Shown: piece after piece, positions 10,775 through 22,600 of the stretch
Layout: every line of letters begins with the position of its first letter
Position numbering within the stretch: the first letter of the stretch is position 1
Assembly: GCA_017506865.1 (NCBI GenBank)
Contig: JAFCMP010000043.1
Location: forward strand, 62,001 to 126,000
Direction of reading: 5' to 3'
DNA length: 64,000 bases
Source of the DNA: Tribonema minus
Taxonomy: Eukaryota; Sar; Xanthophyceae; Tribonematales; Tribonemataceae
Program-made: the position numbers and the translations under genes
Notes under the pieces: model-generated
What the model was told of the DNA's origin: nothing
The model's input: the letters and a program-made list of their open reading frames with translations, nothing else
Database searches by the model: none

Positions 10775-12508
10775 TGCCTGAAGGTGATGGCAGGCGGGCT
10801 GTTCAGCTGCACTCGTTCGCGCTGAACCCCCGCTGCTGCATGCTTTGGTCGCCGCACGTAGCGGCGACGAAGTACTTGCAAGTTATGACAAAATCACACC
10901 TACCTGACGACACGGAGATATCGCTGAGCAATGCTGGCATCTTTTTACTTCAAGTAGTTTTCTTTAGAGCATTTTCCTGTCCCGAGAGGGCGGAGGCAGA
11001 GTTGAAGTAGAGCTACAGGTCGAACCGGTTCTAAGGACAGTGGGCAGTTTTGACATTGGCTCCGTGAGTCTGTGTCCGCCCGAAGCCTTTGCCGACATGT
11101 TGAAGTTATTGGTTTTTGGAAGCCCAGGTGGTCTCGGGCGTAAATGAAACAAAACATTCGAGGTACCTGCTTTGTGAGCCACTCGGGGTCTTGCGATTCA
11201 CTGCTGCGCGTTGTGATCCTGTAGATTGTTTTGTGCTTTTGAGTGTTTAATTGGCCATTTGTTTTGTTGACTGTAGTCTACATCCTTGCAGCATTGCGCT
11301 TGTCATCATGTGATGGAATTCAATTGTCAATTGACGAGTTCATACTTGGTGCGCGCCCTCCCGCCATGAGCACTGCACATCATCATCCACCTCACTGCCA
11401 TTACTTTTTAGCAAGTACATGTGCTTGAGCACTGTTGTAATGCGTTGTGAGACAATGTATTGATCTGGGTTTGCTTTGAGTGTGCACCTTAGTTCAGAGG
11501 GTGACATGCAGCCAAGGTACCCCCAGGGCTCTCTCTGTGATGTCGCACCTGAGGTAATACGTACTTCGAAGTCTTGCTTCACATTCGCAGTTCCAACCCT
11601 CAGTAGGCCCTATCTGGCCAGGTGGACAGAATAAGATGTCCCAACCGCAGTAACGCTAGCAGTAGTGGCCGCAAACACATGCTTGTGAGCGCCAATCTGC
11701 TGTGTGTTGCCGTTGGACTAAGTAGCAGCAGGGGTGTGGTCAGCACATGCATGGTTGCATGCACTGCCAGATCCTCGCATGCATTGATCACTTTGAGTCG
11801 TGCAACTTGGCAATCTCCTGCCACGCGATGAGATAAAACCATTTTGGGGTGTGTGTGCCAGTGTACAAACTTCAAATGCACAGGCGCACACAACAGACGC
11901 AGCAACAAAACACATGGAGCTCAACGATCTTTTGATTCGTTTTTCACACAACACTTTGTGCCTCTGAGCACTGAGCACTGAGCAGCTCCGCGTCAGACGG
12001 CTCAGAGCGTCATGTGTGATGTATGTATGTACACTGTGGCGCCCCCGCTGCTGCCACTCCAAGTTGCGCTTGACAACCTGGCAGCGACCGTACATGATCG
12101 AAGACCGCGCATTGCAGCCGCCTGTGCTTGCTTAATTCTCTGCAACTTGTGAAGTTTACAGAGGCCCTGGCCGCTCGGCAGCTGCAGTGCTCCAGCATGA
12201 CGTCACCACTCAACGGACATACACCGCAAGAAGCGCAGTGGTAGTTTACGCATGTGTTGATGGCCCAACGTGTGCAGTCGTAGCGTAAGAGCTGCGGCCA
12301 TCGCGCCCCAAACGACGAGGACCAAGATGCTGCCAGCTGATGGTCAAACTGATGGCATCATGGTCGAACAGCGGCAGCAGCATCAAGCACCGACCGAACA
12401 CCCTATAAACAGTGCCACCAACACCAACAGGACCACGAAGCGTACGCGGCGCGCAGCCACTCTCTCCGCCATCCTCTATTGCGCAAACGCAGCCTACATA
12501 ATCGCAGG
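10775..12508. other. convergent intergenic region, no gene recognised
   Basis: This lies between the secreted-protein stop (+) and the katanin stop (-). Open frames here are short, Cys/His-rich and without recognisable domains. Composition is more AT-rich than in exons. Confidence 0.5.
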
Positions 12509-15500
12509 CTACTTCCGCCGGTCTCTAAAGTAGACGGCAAACAGGCCTTCCACGCCGTCCGCGCGGCACTGCACGGCATCGCTGGCGTAGAACTCCGACT
12601 GCACGCGCGCCAGCGCTCGACGCAAACGCAGGAAGTGCGCGTGCGCGGCGTCGCAGCGCCGCCGCCGCGCCTCCGCCGCCATGTCGACGCCGAACGGCGG
12701 CGGCGCGCTCCTGCGCAGGCGGGGTATGTAGGTGGGTTTGGCGTGAGAGTGCGTGGAGCGCTGCCTGTTTCTAAACTGCGGTGTTTAGGGTTAGGGTTAG
12801 GGTCAGGTTTAGGGCACCAACGGCGGCGGCGCGCTCCTGCGCAGGCGGGGTATGTAGGTGGGTTTGGCTTGATAGTGCGTGGAGCGCTGCCTGTTTCTAA
12901 ACCGTGGTGATTAGGGTTAGGGTTAGGGTCAGGGTGAGGGCACAAACGGCGGCGGCGCGCTCCTGCGCAGGCGGGGTATGTAGGTAGGTCGGGGTGAACG
13001 CGCGCGTGGTGATACAGTGCGTGCGCTGCCTGTTTCCGGGAGGGATGATAAAGGTTAGGGTTGGGGTTAGGGTTAGGGGCCCGAACGGCGGCGGCGCGCT
13101 CCTGCGGGGGGAACAGCAGGGTATGTATGCCGGTTCGGGGTGAGAGCCCGTGGTGATACAGTCTGAGCGCTGCTTCTTTTTTTCAAAGCTGATGAGTAGG
13201 GTTAGAGTCAGGTTTAGGGTCAGGGGGTGGTGGTCGTGCTGGATGGTTGCCGCTGTGGAACAGTGGCGGCGAATGCGCAGAATGCATGCGTGCAGGCAGC
13301 CCTTGATGCGGGCGCAGCGGGTGTGCGTGCGCAGCACTTAGGGGTGCGCAGTTAGGGTTACGGCAGTGCGCGTGCACTGCCCTTGACCCCAACCGTAACC
13401 TAATGCTAACCCTAAAGAAGCGGCCAATATGCACACACTGGAATTGTCATATAAAGCGGTGGCGGGCACTGCACATTGAGAGACCAGCAGCACCTGGTTT
13501 ACTGCCAGAATAGAAGACTTGAACAGGTGTGATGACTGCGTATGAGGATGATACACTAACCCTAACCCCAACCCCCCTAACCCTAGCTCTAAACCCTAGC
13601 AAGAGGGCGCTCGGCGTGCACTCAGCTCCAGCACATACAGCGTCCACAATCAATCAGGAGTATGATGGTTAAGCATCGAGTGCTTGACAGAGCGGTGGTA
13701 AGCTTGAGATGTGAAGGATGCGAGGCTGTTTGCGCTTGAAATAGTGAGCCTGATGTGTCATACTTCAAGTAGACTGCTCCCACATGCTCTTCAGACACCT
13801 GATCTGTCATACTTGAAGTGTGCTCTCACTACGCGTGCTACATGCCATCAGGCTCATGATGTTATGCATGAACGCTTTGCGCCAATGTGCGGTGGCACCA
13901 AGCGCCTGCCAGGTACTTGGAATATGTTAAAGAGCGTAGTCAACAACCAACGCGTGTTTGCATGGTTTTGTCCAACAGCAACAAGCTAGTTTTGGCGCAC
14001 AGATGCCATTGGAGGCGATACTGCAGTGACTATACATGCATACCCCTTGCGCTTGTGAACAAGGAGTCGGGGGTCACGTACGCCGTGCTGCAGAGCGGCG
14101 CTCAGCAACAGTCCTGCAAGCAAGACACGCCGTGGCGTGCACTGAACACTCACAGTTCAAAGTCAATACAACCGTGGGTGGCTGGTAACTAGCATGGCAG
14201 CATGCATTCATGCATATTCTATACATACTTCAGAAAAGCTGCAGAAGTTATATACAAGTAACAACCAACGTAATCACAGCTGTGCTGCAGCATGCCTTCA
14301 CTCAGCGTCCTGCGGAGGAACGCCTTTCTGTTGTGAACTACAGATCTGATTTGCAGAGTGACCTCGCGGTATACTTCTCAAAGTGGTGTTGCCAAACGTC
14401 ACGTACACTGTATTCAGATCAAAAGTGTGCACTGTCCCCGCACGCACCTGACGTCTGCCACGTGTGCAGAAAACGTGCTGATTATTGTCTACGTGCAGCG
14501 AACTTGAACTTTGCTTTGAGGTGATATTACTAAACATGCGTAGCTGTATTCAAATCCAAGTGTGTGCTGTTCCTGTACTGTCCCTGCACGCACCTGACGT
14601 CTGCCACGTGTGCAGAGAACGTGCTGATTATTGTCTCCGCGCAGCGTAGGCACACCTCTACGCGCCACTCCTGCAAGGCCGATCGACGGTGCGCAGGCAG
14701 CGGGGCAGTCAGATGGTGCTCACCGCATTGCATCACATACTCAAAGCGCGCATGCTTGTGTGGCGATGCATAGGTATGAGCTGTGTATGAGTATGAGTCA
14801 GAGTGCACGGGCTGGCAGCAGGCAGCGGCGCAGTACATCTTCAAGAAACTATAACCTGCTGGTACTGGAGGTTTTATTGGAGCGCGTAGATAATTTTGAG
14901 GAAGCAATTACTGATGGGTAAAGTAAACTTTGCGCTTTTGGTGACAAAGGCTTTGTAACTGTCAGTGTGCAACGTGATGGCGACGGGTGAGCGCTGCCAC
15001 GATATTGCGCTGCTGAGCACGGCCCTTGCAACGACTTCAAAGCGCTCAAATGCTGGAGCTACTGAGGCGACATGGCAGGAATGGGATTGCAACTTCAGCA
15101 CCCTGGCCCCGATTGAAGATGATTTCTTGCCAGGTGGTGGCTCGTCGGGAGAGCAATGCTGACATCTAGGATGCACAACGTATCGCCGAGCACAGGGTCC
15201 GCGCACTTGACGTGAAGTTTGTATGTTGAAGTGTGTGCGTCACCTGAATATCGCACTCCAGAACGTTCTGCAGAATGGGGAGCAGCTGCAGCGCGACCTC
15301 CAGAGAGAAGCCCTCCCACTCGAGGCTGATGGCACCCAGGAAGTTGCTGTGGAAGTTCATGTTGAAGTTCAAGACTGAATTCAGCATCCACACATGTAGG
15401 TAGCGCTGCGACATGTCACACTTTGAAATGATTCCAAATTGATATGAAAGTTGACGTTTAAAATGAGACAAACATCCGCACATGCGGACAGCGACCCGAC

Positions 15501-16471
15501 ATGTCATGAGGCACTAGTGCACTTATACCCATCATTCTAATCGTTACCCTGATCCTGACCTCTGCGCGCATAATAATAAGGGCTTGGGCTTGCCGCACAG
15601 CTTGAAGAGAATGCAGGTGGTCAAGGCCTTCGAGCCAGGCAGACAACTCTGAGAGAAGCAGTGTAGCGCTTCGTAGTTGACGTGCTCCTCCGCCAAAACA
15701 AGAAGGACGCACTTTGTGCCTGTAGGTGCATGAGTTGTAGTTGACAAGTTGCGCAGCGCGCGGCGGGCACTGAGACCACTGCATGCGCCGCCCGACCGAG
15801 GCTAGGGTATGTAAGTATTGCCGTGCACATGTCACAGGCTTGTGGCAGCGCTCATCCTGGCATGTCCGCACTCTGTGCAGACACACGTTGTGCAGCACGT
15901 GCGCGCTCGCCGATGGCAGTACAACTGAACTCGAACATTCGCACGCACGGCCTGGTCTCTGCAGTGACAATCTGCGCAGCATGCAGGAGAGAAGTGTGTC
16001 TGCTGCAGGCTCCCTCCTCCCCCCCCCCCCCCCCCCCCCTTCCCAAGCGCTGCACTGCCTTTCGTGTGCCCTCTGCTTTACTCCTGCTCCTGCGGTGTCG
16101 TCACACGTACCATGGGGGGTGCACACTCGCGGGCTTGCAGCTCTTAACCCTAACCCTAACCCTGACCCTAAGCTGTAGCCCTTGTCCCCGTCAGGCCGTC
16201 CTCTACAGGCACCGCCACTGAAATCGAATCTGGAGTGAATTTTGAGTCTTAATCTTGAGTGACTCCCTGACTGCGACTCATCACCTGGCAACGGCCCACT
16301 GCTCCTCCTCCGCTTCCAGCGTGTTGCCGCCGCGCGCCATCAGTCCTGCGAGCATGCTGAATGCTGCCGCGCCGCCACCGCCAACCCACCTCTCTCTCAA
16401 CGCGCGGAGCTCGTGCAGGCGCGCAGTGAGCTTCGGCGCCAGCGCTGACCGACCCAGCAGCGTCTGCGCTC

Positions 16472-16515
<44 letters not shown>

Positions 16516-16604
16516 GGCGGCGGCAGCAGCAGCAGCGGCGGCGGCAGCAGCAGCGGCAGTAGCAACAGCAGCAGCGGCGGCAGCAGCAGCAGCAGCAGCG
16601 GCGG

Positions 16605-16643
<39 letters not shown>

Positions 16644-19600
16644 CAGCAAAGGCGTGTGTGCAAAGCTGTGGATGTGAACAGGTTCGTGTGCGCGGCTCTC
16701 CGTGCCATCATGATCAGAATAAAGCGAGAGTAGACTAAGTCAGGGCTTGGTGCGCATGCATACGAGTGCAAGCTTTAGAAGTACCTTCACACATCTCCTG
16801 CATGGGATGGCACACCATCTCAGGCTCATGTCAACGCGCTTCCACCTAACCCTACCCCCCAACCCCAACCCCAACCCTAACCCTAATGCTAACCGAACCC
16901 AAGTCAGACCCAGACAACGACACCATTTTGAATAGCAGCACCGCCTTCGCCTGCAGCTCATCGCACTCTACATGTTTCCGTACCAAGCCCAGCCGCTGTA
17001 GAGGCGCCCCCTCCTACTGCACAGGGCAACACGCGCCGAACGCGTCCCCTTTGCAATGATCCCGTCGTCGCTGACTGCAACAATGTGCGTTCGCCTATCC
17101 CTAACCCTAACCCTTACCCAAGTCGAACCCCCACTCAAGGACACCATACTTATTAAACGAGCAGCATAATCTCTGTGCACAGCTCATCGCACTCTACACA
17201 TTCCCGTTCCAAGCCCAGCCGCTGCACAGGCGCCCCCTCCTACTGCACAGCGCAACACGCGCCAACCGCCTCACCTTCGCGATGATCTCGTCATCGGGTT
17301 TGCCTAACCCTAACCCTAACCCAAGTCAGACCCCACGCAACGAGAGGATATTTCAATCAAACGAGCAGCATAAACTCTGTGCACACCTCATCGCACTCTT
17401 CACATACCCATGCCGCTGTACATGAGTACGCACAACAAACGCTGCCCCACCTTCGCTACACCGCGCGCTACACTCTCCCATACCAAGCCCAGCCGCTGTG
17501 AAGGCGCCCCCTCCTACCGCACAGCGCAACGCACGACAAGCGCCGCCCAACCTTTGCGATGATCTCCCTCCTGCTGCACAGCGCGACACGCGCCAAACGT
17601 CTCACCTTCGCGATGATCTCGTCATCACTAACTTCAACGACGACCGGCGGCTCCCAGCGCCGCCCGGGCGTGCGCAGCCTGTGACGCTCCTCCCTCGGCG
17701 AACCGCAAGAGTCGGGCGACAGCGGAGCGCCGCTGCCGCAGTTGCTCGCTGCCACATCTGACTGCAGCAGCGGCTCAGCAGGTGGCGCTGACGCGTCATC
17801 ATTGCCGTCGGGTGCAGCGTAGGGTGTCACAGGGTGCGTGGCGTGCGCAGCGGCGCTGCTGCTGCTGCCGCTGCTGCTGCACCTGAGGCGGGTGGGTGGC
17901 GCGGCGGCGCGGGGATGGGCGTGAGAGTCACAGCTTGAAATTGTGGACGCGAAAGAGCTGGAATGAGGAGTTTTCCTGGACGACAAGTGCTAGGAAATAT
18001 CGTCAAGAACGCAGTGCCGGGCAAAGTGGTTCATGCAGCGTTGCTGGTGACGGCGATGCGTATGTGTGGATGGCAGCATTGTGCGCATCCTTCTCAATGC
18101 AGCACGGCAGGAGTTGATTGCTGCTGTGAACGTGCGCGTATTGCCATAGTCAGCACTGATGGCTAACGACACAAGCAGCTGAGGAATGCGCAGTTGGTGC
18201 TTGTGGCTGCGGTTGGCCGATCAGAGACGAACACGTCGCACCAAATTACTGCAAGTAGCAGTTGAAGATGTATGATGGGCGACCTTATCATACATGGACG
18301 TTACAAACTTCTGCAGTAGCGTGAATGTGGTCAACGTGACGGTACGCCCCGATCTGCATAGCGCACAAAAGACTGTAGCCCGCTCAATACATGCGTACCC
18401 CTGTTCTCGCTACAAAGCACGCTTCACGCGGTGAGCGGTTCCTTTGATCTTGTTTTGTTTTGCTTCTTCGCAATCTTGCGCACCAGCCTGCAGATGTGGC
18501 ACACTCGTCAAGCCAGGTGCTTTTTGGAATCAGCCAGTTACTTCAACACTGCAGCAACGGTGCGTAGTACAGGTGTGGTGGCGTCCGTACTTCCCCACGG
18601 AAGATAAGTTTGAGGAATACGTGAACTGGCACGGGACTGCCTACTTCAAGTGTGGACGCACCTGCTGTGCCCTGGCTCCACAGGGTCCCAGGGATTGTGC
18701 ACCTGCTGGTGCTTCAACTCACTAGGCTGATACCGAACGTCATTGTACTTTGGCTCCGCACGAGCGCTGCCACTGAGCTGAGCGTGGCTGTCACCGTGCT
18801 GAGCATCGCTGCCGCCGTCGTGCTTGGCCGCTGCGCGCGCGTGGAATGGTGACACGCTCTTGCACTGTACATTGCGGTCTCCGCCGTGGGCGTCTCGCTC
18901 CTGCAAAGCGCCACGATGATGATGATTAGCGCACGCGGCCGCGTCCAGCAGTAGGGTTTGGGTTAGGGTCAGGGCTAGCTAGGGTTAGCCGATGAGCGCA
19001 CAAGGTGACAGCGCTCCACTGTAAGTGGTGCACGGTCAGGCTTTGTGGGTGCACATCAGGCGTGGTAGCACTACACATAGCCTTCAATGCAGCGATGACA
19101 CAGGCATGAACCCTGACAGGGGCGTGTATTCTGACTCTAACCCTAACACCCCAATCCTAAGCACTGCTGCGCCGTCAGCCAACTGTTGAGTGTCAATGCA
19201 TGCATGCATACATACATGCGACACACAGCATGCCAATGCAGTTACAACGTGCCCTGATGCCCCTGCAAAGATAGTGTCAAGATCGATGCGCATATGCTGA
19301 AACGGGTGCATGGAGCGAGAGTCGTCGCATCTCTGTGAAGATCAGTTGCGAGACATCGAGTGGCACGTCGACCGATGTATACGGCGCACGCCGCTGCGCG
19401 AGCCGGCGGGCCATATTCTTGCACAGTTCCTGCTTAAGGCTGGGGTTAGGGTTAAGGTTAGGGCTAGAGCCAGGGTTACAGGCCAGGCCTCTATGAGTGG
19501 CGAGGTCACACTGCCCACCTTGGCAGCGGCGGCAGCGGCGGCGGCAGCATCCGCGCGCACCTCGATGCCGCCCTCCACCGGCGGCGCGCCGCCAAACGGC

Positions 19601-22600
19601 AGCACGCCCGCCGCGCGCAGCCCGCTGATGCTGCCGTTCCGCCGCAACCCTGGCCCTGCCGCTTTGGCATCGCACGTGTCTCCGCCGCCGCCGCCGCTGC
19701 TGCCGCCGCAGCTGCCGCTGCCGGCTCTTCTGCTGCCTGCGGCGTCGGCGCTGCCGCTGCTGCCGCAACGGCCGTTGCTGCCGCCGCGGCCGCTGCCGCC
19801 GGCGCCGCTGCTGCCAGCGCTGCCGCCCCGGCCATTGCTGCCGCCGCCGCCATTGTCCCGGATGTGCGCAGCGCTGCCGCCGCCGCCGCCGCCGCTGCTG
19901 CTCACGCGCCGCAGCTGCTGCTGCTGCTGGCGATGCGCCGCCGCCGCCGCTGCAGACGCGTCGCCGCGCGCCGCGCCCGCGCTGTTGCGCCGCGGCAGCG
20001 CAGCGGCAGCGGACAGCACCGCCGCTGCCGCTGCCGCCGTCGGCGCGCGCCTGTGGCCGCTGCCGCTGACGCTGCTGCTGCGGCTCGTGGCAGCGGTTTT
20101 GTGGGCGCTGCCGCTGACGCCGCCGCCGCTGCTGCTGCCGCCGCCACCGCGACCTGTGCCATTGTAAGTCGGCAGCAGCCGCGTGCTGGACTTGTCCGCA
20201 TCAGCCTGGCAGCGCTCAACATGGAGCAGCATGGCGATTGCGCGTGCAGAATAAGAGCGGGTGGGTGTTGCTTAACCCTAACTCTGACCCTTGCCCTCAC
20301 CCTAACCCTAACACTAACCCTTACCCTACCCCGAAGTGGGTTTCACCACGGACGGGACCAGGGATGACAGCGGATGGGTGTTGTTTAAGCCTAACCCTAA
20401 CCTGTCCGCGCATACGCAACGGCAATATGCCGTGCTTCATGATATACCACTTGGGCCTAAGCATGAGCATACTTCTGGTTCTCATGTATGCGCAATCCAA
20501 TCTCAGATGCCTCTCGTGTTGTATGTAATGCTCACCTGCTGTGTGGGGGTCTCTCCACGATGCTTCATGGTCTACCACTTATGTAGGCAGTAATAAAAGC
20601 TACTTCTGGCACTCATGTATGCGCGATCAAATCTCAGATGCCTCTGATGAAAACGAATCAAAAGATCGTAGAGCTCTAGTTGAGAAGGGATGGTTAGCCG
20701 CAAGTGCCTTCCAACAATAACCGTGGTCGCCGCTGTTGCAGTCATTGGCCACGAGTCAAGCAGTGCTATCATATCCACAGCAGTCCAAAGACTTCTGTGT
20801 GCAACCGTTGTTGGATGGGATGCTCACCTGCTGTGTGGGGGTCTCTCCGTCCGGGTCGAGCGGTGCGTCATCGACGTCAAACGCCCAGATGGACACAAAG
20901 TTACTGGTGCTCGTTGCAGCCACCACCTGACCCTCAGGGTTGTAGTGCAGCGCCTGCAGAGGGCACGGCAGACATCGAAAGGGGCACGAGTGTTTGGAAG
21001 ACACACCATGGTTAGAGACAAAACACAACCCGGAGTTCATGCACATGTGCACAGAATATGCAACATCTGCTTGAACAGTAATTGAGACAGATTGCATGTT
21101 TTTCGGCATGAGCGCTAGAAAGACGCACAAGGGCAGACACGCGAAGAAACCCAAAGCTCATGCACGCATGCACACAGAAGTAGTACGCAACATCAGCGTG
21201 GCAGCTCACTGGCTTGAACTGAAGGCGCCAGAGTTGAAGGTTCAGTTGAACATGAGACTCTCTCACAAATGTCGTGGACGAAAGGGTAGCAGTACATTCT
21301 GTATGTAGCCGAGATACAAGACATCTGTAAGTAGTGGACTTGAAAATATAAAACGCTGGATTGAGTAGGAACCAGCAAGTTGGCAGCAGAGTGTTTGAAG
21401 TCCGCGCTAACCCAAACAATAGGGTGCGGGCTGTCATGAGGTATCAAGGTTTGTTGCCTCAGCATCGCACCTGCAGCACGGCCCAGATGCGCACACTTTC
21501 ACCGATTCATTGACACGGGTGTAAGGCTAGGGGAGCAGCTTGCAGACTGAGCGGCGTAGGGGTGAGGGTTAGAATTACCTAGGGTTAGCGTTAACCTAAC
21601 CCTAGGTTACCCTACCCTTGGTAACCTGGGGTTAAAGTTACTCAAACCCGAAGTCCGCATGGCACGGAAGGTGGCAGGGGTACCATGTCTCAGCGGGCCC
21701 TGTGGCCAATCAGGGTGAGGGTCAGGTTATGGGTTATAATTAAGGTTAGGGTGAGAACAGTGCAGCGGCTCACCTGTGGCACGTCCCACGGGACGTCATG
21801 TGTATGCAACAGTCTGGCGGTTGAGGAATCGTTGTCCCAGTCCCAGCACCTCAGTCCGCTGGCGCACGCGCCGTACAGCTGCAGTGCTCAGCAGATGACG
21901 CACACAGCGAGTTTATTAGGCTCAGCGGTGGGTCGAGAGGCCACAGGCACATGGGTACAATGTATGAGTGCACTCAGGTACACCATGAGTTCGCCATACA
22001 GCTGCAGTGCTCCGCAGATGACGCTCACGCCGTACAGCTGCAGTGCTCAGCAAAAGACACGTGTGGGCGAGTATTAGGCACAGTGGCAAGTTTGTGCAGA
22101 CACAGTGGTGGGCCGAAAGGCGACAGGCACGCAGGTACTTCGAAGTACAGTGCATGATTGCACTCATGTACACCATAAGTTTTCCATGCAGCTGCAGCGT
22201 CCATGCAGCTGCAGTGTTCAGCAAAAGACGCGTATGGCGATGAGCTCATCAGACGCAGAGGTGGGTCGCGAGTGTGCGCCACAGGCACACAGATGCAATG
22301 TAGAGTGCGCTTGAGCACATCATGAGTTCACCATGCAGCTGCAGTGCTCAGCAGATGACGCACGTGGCGTTATTGTTAGACACACTGGTGGGTCGAGAGG
22401 CTACAGGCACACAGGTGCAATGTATGAGTGCACTCAAGTACACTATGGGTTCATCAGAATTTCACCTTACAGCTGCAGTGCTCAGCAGATGACGCAACTG
22501 TGGCGTTGTTATTACTAGCAGACACACTGGTGGGTCGAGGGGTCATAGGCACACAGGTACACTTTAGAGTGCAGTTGAGTACACAATGAGTACACCATAC

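Noticed and set aside
15345-15507. - strand extension upstream of katanin exon 15325-15244 (FNMNFHSNFLGAI)
   Set aside because: Phase from the previous exon requires the acceptor at 15326-15327; the extension reads open by chance.
15544-15747. - strand frames resembling a helical katanin exon (SATLLLSELSAWLEGLDHLH)
   Set aside because: The con80 exons before and after already join in phase without it.
18444-18725. + strand frame starting upstream of the hydrophobic stretch, as a complete gene
   Set aside because: No supported start or acceptor chain; kept only as a low-weight finding.
19310-20167. + strand 285-codon Pro/Leu/Ala frame
   Set aside because: Reverse shadow of the low-complexity katanin linker exon, whose phase and flanking exons fit the minus strand.
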